Of a stretch of 64,000 bases of DNA, positions 44,683-52,630 are shown one piece after another. Positions within the stretch are counted from its first letter, which is position 1. Each line of letters starts with the position of its first letter. The translations under genes were made by a program, and so were the position numbers. The notes under the pieces are model-generated. The model was not told where the DNA came from. It made no database searches and saw nothing but the letters and a program-made list of their open reading frames with translations. This stretch comes from Acidobacteriota bacterium (GTDB lineage Bacteria > Acidobacteriota > Thermoanaerobaculia > UBA5066 > Gp7-AA6): assembly GCA_027307335.1 (NCBI GenBank), contig DAHUXD010000036.1, forward strand, positions 1 through 64,000, in the 5' to 3' direction.

Positions 44683-46247
44683 GCGGGAGACCGCCGCTCG
44701 AAGACGATCACGATCTGTTCGTTGCCGTGCCACCAGAACTGAAACGGAACGGTCGGCTGGTCACCGGCCGTGAGAACGGGCCGGTAATCCGAAAGCTCGG
44801 GCCAGCCGGCCGCGGCGTCGAGCGATCGATCCGGGCGCATGAGCACGCCGGCCACCACGAAGCGCGGCGCCTCGGCACGGATCCGTGCCGGCGCCTCGGC
44901 CGCGGACACGCGAACGGTTCTTCCGGGCACTCGCGCGACCTCGCCCTCGAGGATCGCCAACTCCCGGAGGTAGAGAGTCGAGTCGGCCGTTCGCGCCTTC
45001 GCCGCGAGCCAGTCGATCGCGGCGCTTCTCGGATCGACGAGGTCGAGTCGACGCTTCGCGTGCGCGGCCATGGGCGCGCCGAAGAGGACGAGCAGCGCGA
45101 GACCTCCGAGCGCGTCGACGATCCGCGGCCGTCGCGACCACTCACGGAGCCGCGCGAACGCGATGCCGGCGCCGACGCACGCCACCGGCACGAGCGGCAT
45201 CAGGTTGCGAAAGGGCCGGAATTCGCCGCGGGCGAAGAGGGCGCACATGGCCGCGGCGAAGGCACACCAGCCGGCGACCGTCGCGGCCAGGGGCCGCCGG
45301 CGCGCGGCGATCACGAGGCCCGCGAACGCGAGTACACATAGCACGACGCCGAGCTCCGGACCCGGGTAGTAGAGATCCGACTCGGCGCGCCCGAGCACCT
45401 GACGCCACAGGGAACGCTCGAAGACGTCGTGCGCGTAGGTTTCCCAGTGAGACCGGAACACGTGCGGCAGCTCGGCCGCGTGCCGCCAGAGCGCCGGCAT
45501 GGCCGTCAGAATGCCGACGATCGCACCAATGGCGCCGGCGAATAGGCGTCGGATCTTCTCGCGCGTCGAGATCGGGAGGAGTAGGGTCGTCACGGCGAGC
45601 GCGACGCTCACGAGCAACGCCGGGTATTTCGACGCGAACGCCACTCCGGCGAAATAGCCCGCCGCGAAGGCCGCCACTGCCGGTTGCCGCGAGGTTCGAG
45701 TCTCGTCCGTCGCATAGAGGCATGCAAGACAGGCGAGAGTCGCCCAGGAGTCGACGCTGGCGATCGACCCGCGCAGCGCGAGCGCCGGAACGAATGCCGC
45801 GAGAAGGGCCGCGGCCGCACCCGCTGCCGGCCCGAAGAGCCGGCGCGCGAAGAGCCCCGTCAAGACGACGATGGTCATCCCGACCATGACGCTCAACCCT
45901 CGTGCGATCAGCAGGAACGCGAACGGCTCGAGCTGGTCGTAGCCGTCCAACCGCGCCGGTATGCGATCCCGCAACGATGGACCGCCGGCGAGCCGCACCG
46001 CGCCGTCGATGAAACGGGAGGCGGCCGCGATCACGAGCCTCGGAAACTGGGGATAGACGAACTCGCGGGGATCCCAGGTTCGATCCCGGATCATCGAATA
46101 GACGGGCCGGAGCACGTGGCCTTCGTCGACGTAGTGGATGTAGGGCCGCGCTGCCGCCACGGGGACGGCCCGCAGCGCGAGGCCGGCGAGCAGGGCGGCG
46201 ATCCAGGCGAAGACCGTGCCGCGACCTCGTTCCGGCGTCTCCAACAC
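44679..46247 (-). CDS. GT39/ArnT-like membrane glycosyltransferase
   Basis: 522 aa with about ten membrane helices. The first loop has YIHYVDEGHVLRPVY, giving the acidic DE pair of GT-C (PMT/ArnT) enzymes that use polyprenyl-phosphate sugars outside the membrane. The C-terminal soluble domain ends WWHGNEQIVIVFERR. Start GTG at 46247 is chosen after a GGAG sequence; TTG at 46244 is an alternative. Follows the asparaginase-like gene by 41 bp. Confidence 0.75.
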   Translation of the reverse strand: MLETPERGRGTVFAWIAALLAGLALRAVPVAAARPYIHYVDEGHVLRPVYSMIRDRTWDPREFVYPQFPRLVIAAASRFIDGAVRLAGGPSLRDRIPARLDGYDQLEPFAFLLIARGLSVMVGMTIVVLTGLFARRLFGPAAGAAAALLAAFVPALALRGSIASVDSWATLACLACLYATDETRTSRQPAVAAFAAGYFAGVAFASKYPALLVSVALAVTTLLLPISTREKIRRLFAGAIGAIVGILTAMPALWRHAAELPHVFRSHWETYAHDVFERSLWRQVLGRAESDLYYPGPELGVVLCVLAFAGLVIAARRRPLAATVAGWCAFAAAMCALFARGEFRPFRNLMPLVPVACVGAGIAFARLREWSRRPRIVDALGGLALLVLFGAPMAAHAKRRLDLVDPRSAAIDWLAAKARTADSTLYLRELAILEGEVARVPGRTVRVSAAEAPARIRAEAPRFVVAGVLMRPDRSLDAAAGWPELSDYRPVLTAGDQPTVPFQFWWHGNEQIVIVFERRSPA

Positions 46248-46288
46248 CGACTCCGTGCGCTCCCCCGCCGAACCGGCGATCGGGACTC

Positions 46289-47449
46289 CTACCCGCTCGT
46301 GTTTCCCGGCAGCAGCCCCTCGACCGGGATGGAGCGCGGCCCGTTCGCGTCGCACACGGCGTAGCGCACCGCATTCGTCTTGTTGCCCGCCCAGCCCCGG
46401 TCGTCCGGGTCCTCGCCGTACATCGCGACGCCGGCGTACTCGCCCTTCGCGTTGATGACGTAGAAGCTCACGTTGAAGTTCGGGTCGCCGTTCGCCTTGC
46501 GCAGGCGCTTCTCGACCGTGTTCGCCTTGATGCGATTCAGCGCCTCCATGCCCGCGTCCTTCGGGTGCATGCCCCGCCGCATGCAGTCCACGATGTAGAA
46601 CGACGACAGGTTGTAGAGGTTCGCCTCGCCGCGGCCCGTCGAGCCCGCCGCGCCCACCGCGCCATCGACGTAGAGCCCCGCGCCGAGGATCGGCGAGTCG
46701 CCGACGCGGCCGGGGATCTTGAAGAAGAGGCCCGACGTCGTCGTGACGCCGCAGATCTCGCCCTTCGCGTTGATGCCGTCGCAGTTGATCGTCCCGTACA
46801 TCTGGCCGCCCGCGAACCAGCCCTCGCGCGCCATCTGCCGCCGGACGTCGTGGGCGGCGATCTCGCGGTCCTTCGCCGTCGGGTAGTGCTCGGGATCGGT
46901 GCGCTGCTTCCACTCGAGCCACATCTTGCGCGAGCGCGGCGTGTTCAGGTCGTCCTCGATCGTGAAGCCCATGTTCCGCGCGAACGTCTGCGCGCCCTTG
47001 CCGACGAGGAGGTGGTTGTCGGTCCGATTCATCACCTCGCGGGCGACGCGGGACGGCGTGCGGACGCCCTCGAGCGCGGCCACGCCGCCGGCGCGCTTCG
47101 TCGGGCCGTGCATGCACGAGGAGTCGAGCTGGACGACGCCCTCGGAGTTCGGCACGCCGCCGTAGCCGACGCTGTAGTCCTCGGGATCGAGCTCGACGAT
47201 GTTGACGCCCTCGATGAGCGCGTCGAGCACGTCGGAGCCCTGCGTCATCAGCGTCCAGGCCTTCGCGACGCACGTGACCGTGCCGCCGTTCTTGAACCAG
47301 TTCCCGTTGGCGGAGGAGACGACGACCGGTTTCACGCCTCCCGTCACGACGGCGGGCGCCTTCTGCGCGAGCGCGCGCGGGGCCGAGGCCGCGATGCCGG
47401 CCGCGGCCGAGGCGCGGACGAAGTCCCGGCGGGTGAAGCGTCGAGCCAT
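46289..47449 (-). CDS. N4-(beta-N-acetylglucosaminyl)-L-asparaginase family protein (Tat-exported)
   Basis: 386 aa Ntn-hydrolase. An N-terminal Tat signal (RRDFVRASAAAGIAASAPRA) predicts folded export. The core has QLDSSCMHGPTKRAGGVAAL, then YGTINCDGINAKGE, where the Thr is the likely autoprocessing nucleophile, and KIPGRVGDSPILGAGLY, all typical of glycosylasparaginases. The residue before the Thr is Gly, not Asp as in the classic HDT. Would remove Asn-linked GlcNAc. An AAGGAGG site and a TAGACT box precede the ATG. Confidence 0.88.
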   Translation of the reverse strand: MARRFTRRDFVRASAAAGIAASAPRALAQKAPAVVTGGVKPVVVSSANGNWFKNGGTVTCVAKAWTLMTQGSDVLDALIEGVNIVELDPEDYSVGYGGVPNSEGVVQLDSSCMHGPTKRAGGVAALEGVRTPSRVAREVMNRTDNHLLVGKGAQTFARNMGFTIEDDLNTPRSRKMWLEWKQRTDPEHYPTAKDREIAAHDVRRQMAREGWFAGGQMYGTINCDGINAKGEICGVTTTSGLFFKIPGRVGDSPILGAGLYVDGAVGAAGSTGRGEANLYNLSSFYIVDCMRRGMHPKDAGMEALNRIKANTVEKRLRKANGDPNFNVSFYVINAKGEYAGVAMYGEDPDDRGWAGNKTNAVRYAVCDANGPRSIPVEGLLPGNTSG

Positions 47450-47581
47450 GGAGCCCCTCCTTCTCTCGTTGCGCGGAGTCTAGCAGGCACTTTCAGCGGC
47501 GCTCGACGCGCCGACGTGAGAGGAAACGTCGCACGCGCCGCATGCCGACGGACCCGGGCCGTCCTACCGAGCGGAACCTGC

Positions 47582-47587
47582 TAGGCT
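47582..47587 (+). promoter_or_regulatory. -10-like box (TAGGCT) for Rieske gene
   Basis: TAGGCT ends 8 nt before the ATG at 47596. No -35 recognised. Confidence 0.35.
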
Positions 47588-47595
47588 CGCCCGCC

Positions 47596-48705
47596 ATGGA
47601 GTTCCGCGGCCACGCCCTCGTCGAGCGCGCGACGACGCTGCCCGGCGAGTTCTACACGTCCGACGCGATCTTCGCGCGCGAGCAGGAACGGATCTTCTCG
47701 CGCCGATGGCTCTGCGCCGGCCGCGCGGATGCGCTCGATGCCCCCGGCGACTTCGTGAAGCTCGACGTCGGGAGAGAGAGCCTCCTCCTCGTCCGCGGAC
47801 GCGACCGGAAGGCGCGCGCCTTCTTCAACGTCTGCCGCCACCGCGGCACGCGCCTCTGCGAGGCGGAGGCGGGTCGCTTCGCCGGCGGAATCCAGTGTCC
47901 GTACCACGCGTGGACCTACGCGCTCGACGGGACGCTCGTCGGCGCGCCGCACATGGCCGACGTGCCGTGGTTCGACCGCGAGGAGTACCCGCTCGTCGGC
48001 GCCGCCGCCGCGGAGTGGGAGGGATTTCTCTTCGTGAACCTCGGCAAGGAGCCCGAGCCGCTCGAGACCGCGCTGTCGCCGCTCCTCGGCCGCTTCGCGC
48101 CCTGGCAGCTGCCCTGGTTGCGCCCGGTGCGGCGGATCGCCTACGACGTGCGCGCGAACTGGAAGCTCGTCTTCCAGAACTTCTCGGAGTGTTACCACTG
48201 CCCGCCCGTCCATCCGGCGCTCGCGAAGCTCTCGCACTACCGGAGCGGCGCGAACGACCTGCGCGAGGGCTCGGTCCTCGGCGGCTACATGACGATCAAC
48301 GAGAAGGGCGGCAGCATCTCGACGAGCGGCCGGATGTGCGGGGCGCCTCTCGGCGAGCTGTCCGAGGACGAGCGGCAGCGCGTCTACTACTACTCGGTCT
48401 TTCCGGGGCTCTTCCTGACCGTCCAGCCCGACTTCGTCATGGCGACGCGGCTCGAGCCGCAGGCGCCCGACCGCACGCGCGTTGCCTGCGAGTGGCTGTT
48501 CGCGCCGGCGACGCTCGAGAACGCGGAGCTGCGGCCGGAGGAGGGCGTCGAGATCTGGGACGTCACGAACCGGCAGGACTGGCACATGTGCGAGCTCGCG
48601 CAGCAGGGCGTTTCCTCGCGCGCGTACCGGCCGGGACTCTACTCGCGCGAGGAGAGCCTCCTGGCGGCGTTCGACCGCGAGTACCGGAGGAGCCTGGAGG
48701 GCTGA
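47596..48705 (+). CDS. Rieske non-heme iron oxygenase, alpha subunit
   Basis: 369 aa. The Rieske [2Fe-2S] motif is CRHRGTRLCEAEAG...CPYHAWTY (CXH-X-CX2H), the mononuclear iron site FSECYHCPPVHPAL. The layout resembles aromatic-ring hydroxylating or quaternary-amine (choline/carnitine/glycine betaine) oxygenases. No reductase or ferredoxin gene adjoins it, so electrons come from elsewhere. ATG at 47596 chosen over the upstream ATG because MEFRGHALVERATTLPGEFY begins the domain. Substrate unknown. Confidence 0.88.
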   Translation: MEFRGHALVERATTLPGEFYTSDAIFAREQERIFSRRWLCAGRADALDAPGDFVKLDVGRESLLLVRGRDRKARAFFNVCRHRGTRLCEAEAGRFAGGIQCPYHAWTYALDGTLVGAPHMADVPWFDREEYPLVGAAAAEWEGFLFVNLGKEPEPLETALSPLLGRFAPWQLPWLRPVRRIAYDVRANWKLVFQNFSECYHCPPVHPALAKLSHYRSGANDLREGSVLGGYMTINEKGGSISTSGRMCGAPLGELSEDERQRVYYYSVFPGLFLTVQPDFVMATRLEPQAPDRTRVACEWLFAPATLENAELRPEEGVEIWDVTNRQDWHMCELAQQGVSSRAYRPGLYSREESLLAAFDREYRRSLEG

Positions 48706-48706
48706 C

Positions 48707-49105
48707 CTAGGGCCGGCCGGCCCGGGCTTCGACGGCGGCGAGCCAGCGGTCAATCAGGTCCGCATAGGCCGGCAGGCGCCCGAAGATGCGGATCGCAAGG
48801 GCTTCGTTGTACGTGTGGGTCGTGAGGTTCCGATCCGAAACCATTTCGAGCGCCTCCCGCGCGTCCGCTTCCTCGAGGAGACCGACGGCGTGGCTCTGAC
48901 GAACGGCGGAGGACGGAGACGCCGCGTCGATGCCTTCGTGGTCGCGCAGGAAACGCTGCGCCGCTTTCCAGGCCGTCTCGAAGACGTACTCGAATCGCTG
49001 GATCGAGGCGTCGCGAACGAGGGCGGAGGCCGGCTCGCGGAGAGCCTCCCGGAGGGTCGCGAGCGCCCGGCGCGCCAGTGCCAGCCGGCGCCTCAGCTCG
49101 TCCAC
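48707..49105 (-). CDS. HEPN toxin of HEPN-MNT system (HI0074 family)
   Basis: 132 aa helical HEPN protein. The motif R92-x4-H97-x-Y99 (RNLTTHTY) is exactly the RX4HXY pattern of the type VII HEPN toxins, an RNase whose Tyr is adenylylated by the MNT partner. The MNT gene lies upstream and overlaps it by 13 bp. Whether it is toxic in this host is not known. Confidence 0.88.
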   Translation of the reverse strand: MDELRRRLALARRALATLREALREPASALVRDASIQRFEYVFETAWKAAQRFLRDHEGIDAASPSSAVRQSHAVGLLEEADAREALEMVSDRNLTTHTYNEALAIRIFGRLPAYADLIDRWLAAVEARAGRP

Positions 49106-49401
49106 GGAATTCCTTCCCGCTCGACTCTGGCCCGGAGGCCGGGATCGGCGTCGAGAAGGTTGACGAGGTCCACCGTGGCCAGAACGCGACTCGACTCGAG
49201 GTCTTCGCGAATCCCGGCCAGCAGCCCCGCCGGCAGCGGCTCGAGGGGAAGGATCGCGACGTCGATGTCCGAGCCACGGCGGGCCTGACCGGAGGAGCGG
49301 GACCCGAAGAGCCAGACCTTCGCGCGCCGCGTACCGAGCCCCCCGAGCACGATCCGGCGGACCTCTTCGACGTCCGGCGCCTCCGATCGGGAGAAGGACA
49401 T
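49093..49401 (-). CDS. MNT nucleotidyltransferase antitoxin (HI0073 family)
   Basis: 102 aa minimal nucleotidyltransferase. GSX10DXD is visible: G33 S34 then D45 and D47 (GSDIDVAI), the metal-binding catalytic motif. In characterised pairs MNT adds AMP units to the HEPN toxin Tyr to inactivate it. First gene of the two, with a perfect TATAAT box 5 nt before its ATG. Confidence 0.9.
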   Translation of the reverse strand: MSFSRSEAPDVEEVRRIVLGGLGTRRAKVWLFGSRSSGQARRGSDIDVAILPLEPLPAGLLAGIREDLESSRVLATVDLVNLLDADPGLRARVEREGIPWTS

Positions 49402-49406
49402 GCCGG

Positions 49407-49412
49407 ATTATA
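49407..49412 (-). promoter_or_regulatory. -10 box (TATAAT) for MNT-HEPN
   Basis: Minus-strand consensus TATAAT, 5 nt before the MNT ATG. The -35 is poor. The shortest start spacing in the set. Confidence 0.55.
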
Positions 49413-49531
49413 GGATCGCCAGTGACCTGGAACTGAACGCGACGACCGTCTTGCCGGAATCGCCCCCAACTCCCCCATGGTCAGAGCCGGAACGCCGGGA
49501 AGTTGCCGAGCGGCGATGTCGAGACTTCGGC

Positions 49532-50341
49532 CTAGATGCTCCCCTCGTCCACGATCCCCCTCGACACGGCGCGCAGGCCCTCCGCGACTCCCCTCGATCC
49601 CGCGACCACGTTGCCGCGCTCGAGGTAGCCCTTCCCGCCCGCGAAGTCGGTGAGCTCGCCGCCCGCCTCCTCGATCAGGAGCGCGCCCGCGGCGATGTCC
49701 CACGGCGCGAGGCGGAACTCGAAGAAGCCGTCGAAGACGCCGGCCGCGACGTACGCGAGGTCGAGCGCCGCCGAGCCGGCGCGCCGGATCGCGCGGGCGT
49801 GCACGAAGACGGCCTTGAACAGGGCCAGGTACGCGTCGATCTTGTGGCGGTTGCGGAACGGGAATCCCGTCGCGATGAACGCCCCGTCGAGCGTCGAGCG
49901 GCCGCTGACCGAGAGCCGCGTCCCGTTGCGCCACGCGCCGCCGCCCTTCTCCGCCGTGTACATCTCGTCGCGCAGAGGGTCCCACACGACGGCCGCGACG
50001 AGCTCCTCGCGCTCCCGGGCCGCGATCGAGACGCACCAGAAGGGGAAGCCCGACACGAAGTTCGACGTGCCGTCGAGCGGGTCGATGATCCAGACGCGCG
50101 CGCCCTCGCCGCCCTTCCGCGCGCCGCCCTCCTCGGCGAGGAACGCGTCGTCCGGGAAGCGCTCGCGGATCGCCGCGATGATCCGTTCCTCGCTCTCGCG
50201 GTCCGCGTGGGTGACGAAGTCGTTCTTCGTCTTCTCCTCGACGGAGCCGTGCGGGAGGTTGCGCCAGTTGGCGGTGAGGACCTCGCCGCCGGCCCGCGCG
50301 GCGGCGACGGCCGCGTCGACGAGGGAACCGAGAGAGCTCAT
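49532..50341 (-). CDS. suhB: Inositol-1-monophosphatase family protein
   Basis: 269 aa. Li-sensitive phosphatase fold: EEKTKNDFVTHADRESE, LAEEGG and IDPLDGTSNFVSGFPFW form the metal site, and the second motif is LAPWDIAAGALLIEEAGG. Acts on inositol phosphate or related sugar phosphates; SuhB also has RNA-related roles in some bacteria. ATGA overlap with the upstream GH113-like gene. Confidence 0.92.
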   Translation of the reverse strand: MSSLGSLVDAAVAAARAGGEVLTANWRNLPHGSVEEKTKNDFVTHADRESEERIIAAIRERFPDDAFLAEEGGARKGGEGARVWIIDPLDGTSNFVSGFPFWCVSIAAREREELVAAVVWDPLRDEMYTAEKGGGAWRNGTRLSVSGRSTLDGAFIATGFPFRNRHKIDAYLALFKAVFVHARAIRRAGSAALDLAYVAAGVFDGFFEFRLAPWDIAAGALLIEEAGGELTDFAGGKGYLERGNVVAGSRGVAEGLRAVSRGIVDEGSI

Positions 50342-52509
50342 CGGGACTCCGACGGCGCCGGCAGGCCCCGGAAGCCGTCCGCGATCGCCCTCTCGGCCGG
50401 CGTGCCGAGGACGTTGAAGCCGCGCTCCCCGGCGCGCGCCGGCTTGCCGTCGGAGAACGCCTTCCACCAGTAGACGCCCTTCCACCACGGCTGGCCGGAA
50501 AGGGCCCGGAAGACGGCCGCGACCGCGCGGCCCGAGTCCTCGCCGCCGGCCGGCCGCCGGACGTCCTCGGCGTGCGGCGCGATCCAGGGTGCCCGCTCCC
50601 ACGGGTACCCGATCTCGGTGAAAATGACGGGCTTCTTGGCGCGCGCCGCCAGCTCCGCGACCGGCTGCGCCGCCTCGCGCACCGCCTGGTCGAGCGCCGG
50701 GTCCTTCACCTTCTCCGCCTTCGACAGCGGATCGTAGAAGTCGACGCCGATCGCGTCCAGCCCCTCCCAGAACGGGACGCGCGCGGCGTTCGACGATCCG
50801 TTCGCCGCGTAGAGGAGCGGCGCCCCCGTGGCGAGGCGCGCCGCGGCGATCACGCCGCGCCAGTTCCGCTCGCGGACCTCGGCGCGCGTCAGCTCCGTCC
50901 CGACGCAGAAGAGCGCCGCCCCGGCCGCCTCGGCGACGACCGCGGCGTGGACGACGTAGACCCGATACGCGTCGAACCAGCGGTTCCAGGATGCGTCGTC
51001 CGCCATCGCGACGTCGCCGACGGAGGCGCCGCCGCCGACCCAGAGCTGCGGGGCGACCAGCGCGGTCATGCCGAGCGCCCGCGCGTCGAGGGCCGCCCGA
51101 AGGATCGCCTCGTCCGTCTCGCCGAGCGCCGTCCGGTGGACGAAGAGGACCGCCTCGCCGGACGGATCCCGGACCAGCGCGTACGGCAGCACCGAGACGG
51201 AGTTGGCGCCGAGGTCCTTCAGCCGCTTCAGCGTCGCGGCCGACGCCGGCGTGGCGTAGCCCTCCTCGAGCGTGTTCGTCATCGCGTACGAGATGCCCCG
51301 CAGGAACCCCTCCGGCAGCGGGCGGCGCGGCGGCGGCGCGACCGCCTGGCGCCATGCGGCATCGCGCCAGCGCGAGAGCTTCGTCGCGAGGACGCCCTCC
51401 TTGTCGGTGAGCGCCTTCGCGACCGCGGGCTCGCCCTCGAGGCGCGCGCCCGCGTCGAGCCAGGCCGCGCCGGCCCCCACGGTCAGGATCGGCGAGGCGT
51501 CCTCGGAACCGCGGACGACGTCCTCGAGCGACGGGTCGACGCCGGCGGCGTGCGTGAACGCGGCGAAGCTCTTGACGTCCCTCCCCCACCACTTCCCGAC
51601 GCGGCGCGCGCCCTCGGCGAGGAGCAGCACGCGGCGATCGAGCAGCGCCGGGTTCGCCGCCGCGAGGCCGGCGGCCGCGAGTGCCGACTCGACGAGGTCG
51701 GGCTCGGCGGGCGTCGAGGCGTCGACCTCGACGACGATGCGTCCGTCGTCGGCGAGGATGTCGGCCGGCCGCGAGGAGCCCGTGTACAGCGCCTTCGCGG
51801 CGGCGTCGGGGAACACGCGCACGAGGAAGCCGGCCTTGCCGGCATCCTTCGCCGCCGCCTTCTCCCAGCGCGCGACCGCGGGCGCCTCCGTCTCGCGGAA
51901 CTCCCACTCGACCGCGCCGCGCTTCTCCCGCCGGAGCGATTTGTAGAACGCCTCCTTCGCGGCGATGCGGTCGCGGTCGCTCGCGCGATCGATCTCGAGG
52001 CTCCGGTCGCGAACGGCGAAGCGGCCCTCCTTGACGAGCGCGCCCGAGACGACGCGGTAGCCGGCGGGGCGATCGGGGGACTCGACGAGCGCCGACGCCG
52101 TCAGATCCAGAACCGCCTTCTCGGACCCGCCGAGGACGAAGGCGTCCGACGGCTTCGACGGGTCGACGAGCAGGATCGCGTCGGAGGGCGCCGCGTACGT
52201 CCGCCCGTCGAACGCGAAGCCGCCGCGTTCGAAGGAGATCGGGAAGCGGGACAGGAGCGGCTTCAGCTTCTCGGACGGCGGAACGAGCGACAGGTGAGCG
52301 ACGTCGAAGCCGCGCGGCACGGACGAGCCCTCCGGCGCCTCCTGGAGCTCGACGCCGTGTCCCTTCGCGCGCTCGGTCAGGCGCTCGAGCGCCGGCACGG
52401 CCGTGATGCCCTCGGAGAGGCGGAGCGCGATCTTGCGGGGCTCGGGCTCCTTGGCGGCGAGAGCCAGGACGGCCGTGCAGGCGAGGGAGAGGACTCGACG
52501 AAGCCTCAT
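50338..52509 (-). CDS. Secreted glycoside hydrolase-like (GH113-type) protein with large N-terminal region
   Basis: 723 aa. Signal peptide (residues 1-19), then about 390 residues of unassigned sequence including LVDPSKPSDAFVLGG and an internal extracellular solute-binding-like feel, then a TIM-barrel part from about residue 400: ISYAMTNTLEEGYATPAS, LGANSVSVLPYALVRD, LFCVGTEL and FTEIGYPWERAPW (likely acid/base and nucleophile Glu), as in GH113 beta-mannanase-like proteins. Ends with WWKGVYWWKAFSD. Probably acts on a mannan or other polymer at the cell surface. Substrate is inference. Confidence 0.7.
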   Translation of the reverse strand: MRLRRVLSLACTAVLALAAKEPEPRKIALRLSEGITAVPALERLTERAKGHGVELQEAPEGSSVPRGFDVAHLSLVPPSEKLKPLLSRFPISFERGGFAFDGRTYAAPSDAILLVDPSKPSDAFVLGGSEKAVLDLTASALVESPDRPAGYRVVSGALVKEGRFAVRDRSLEIDRASDRDRIAAKEAFYKSLRREKRGAVEWEFRETEAPAVARWEKAAAKDAGKAGFLVRVFPDAAAKALYTGSSRPADILADDGRIVVEVDASTPAEPDLVESALAAAGLAAANPALLDRRVLLLAEGARRVGKWWGRDVKSFAAFTHAAGVDPSLEDVVRGSEDASPILTVGAGAAWLDAGARLEGEPAVAKALTDKEGVLATKLSRWRDAAWRQAVAPPPRRPLPEGFLRGISYAMTNTLEEGYATPASAATLKRLKDLGANSVSVLPYALVRDPSGEAVLFVHRTALGETDEAILRAALDARALGMTALVAPQLWVGGGASVGDVAMADDASWNRWFDAYRVYVVHAAVVAEAAGAALFCVGTELTRAEVRERNWRGVIAAARLATGAPLLYAANGSSNAARVPFWEGLDAIGVDFYDPLSKAEKVKDPALDQAVREAAQPVAELAARAKKPVIFTEIGYPWERAPWIAPHAEDVRRPAGGEDSGRAVAAVFRALSGQPWWKGVYWWKAFSDGKPARAGERGFNVLGTPAERAIADGFRGLPAPSESR

Positions 52510-52518
52510 GCGGACACC

Positions 52519-52605
52519 AAAGGGATCCCTCGCTTTGCTCGGGATGACAAATGGATGGATGCCCCTGTTGTCATCCCGAGGAGCGAAGCGACGAGGGATC
52601 CCTTT
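52519..52605. repeat. Inverted pair of GGGATCCCTCG-type repeats
   Basis: Left arm 52519-52550 (AAAGGGATCCCTCGC... GGGATGACAA) and right arm 52568-52605 (TTGTCATCCCGAG... GGGATCCCTTT) are reverse complements apart from a few bases and a short insertion in the right arm. The 17-bp gap forms a loop. Arms are each partly palindromic. It fills the gap between the GH113-like gene and pyrC. Confidence 0.85.
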
Positions 52606-52630
52606 CTACTCCGAGCAAATGCTCGGCGGG

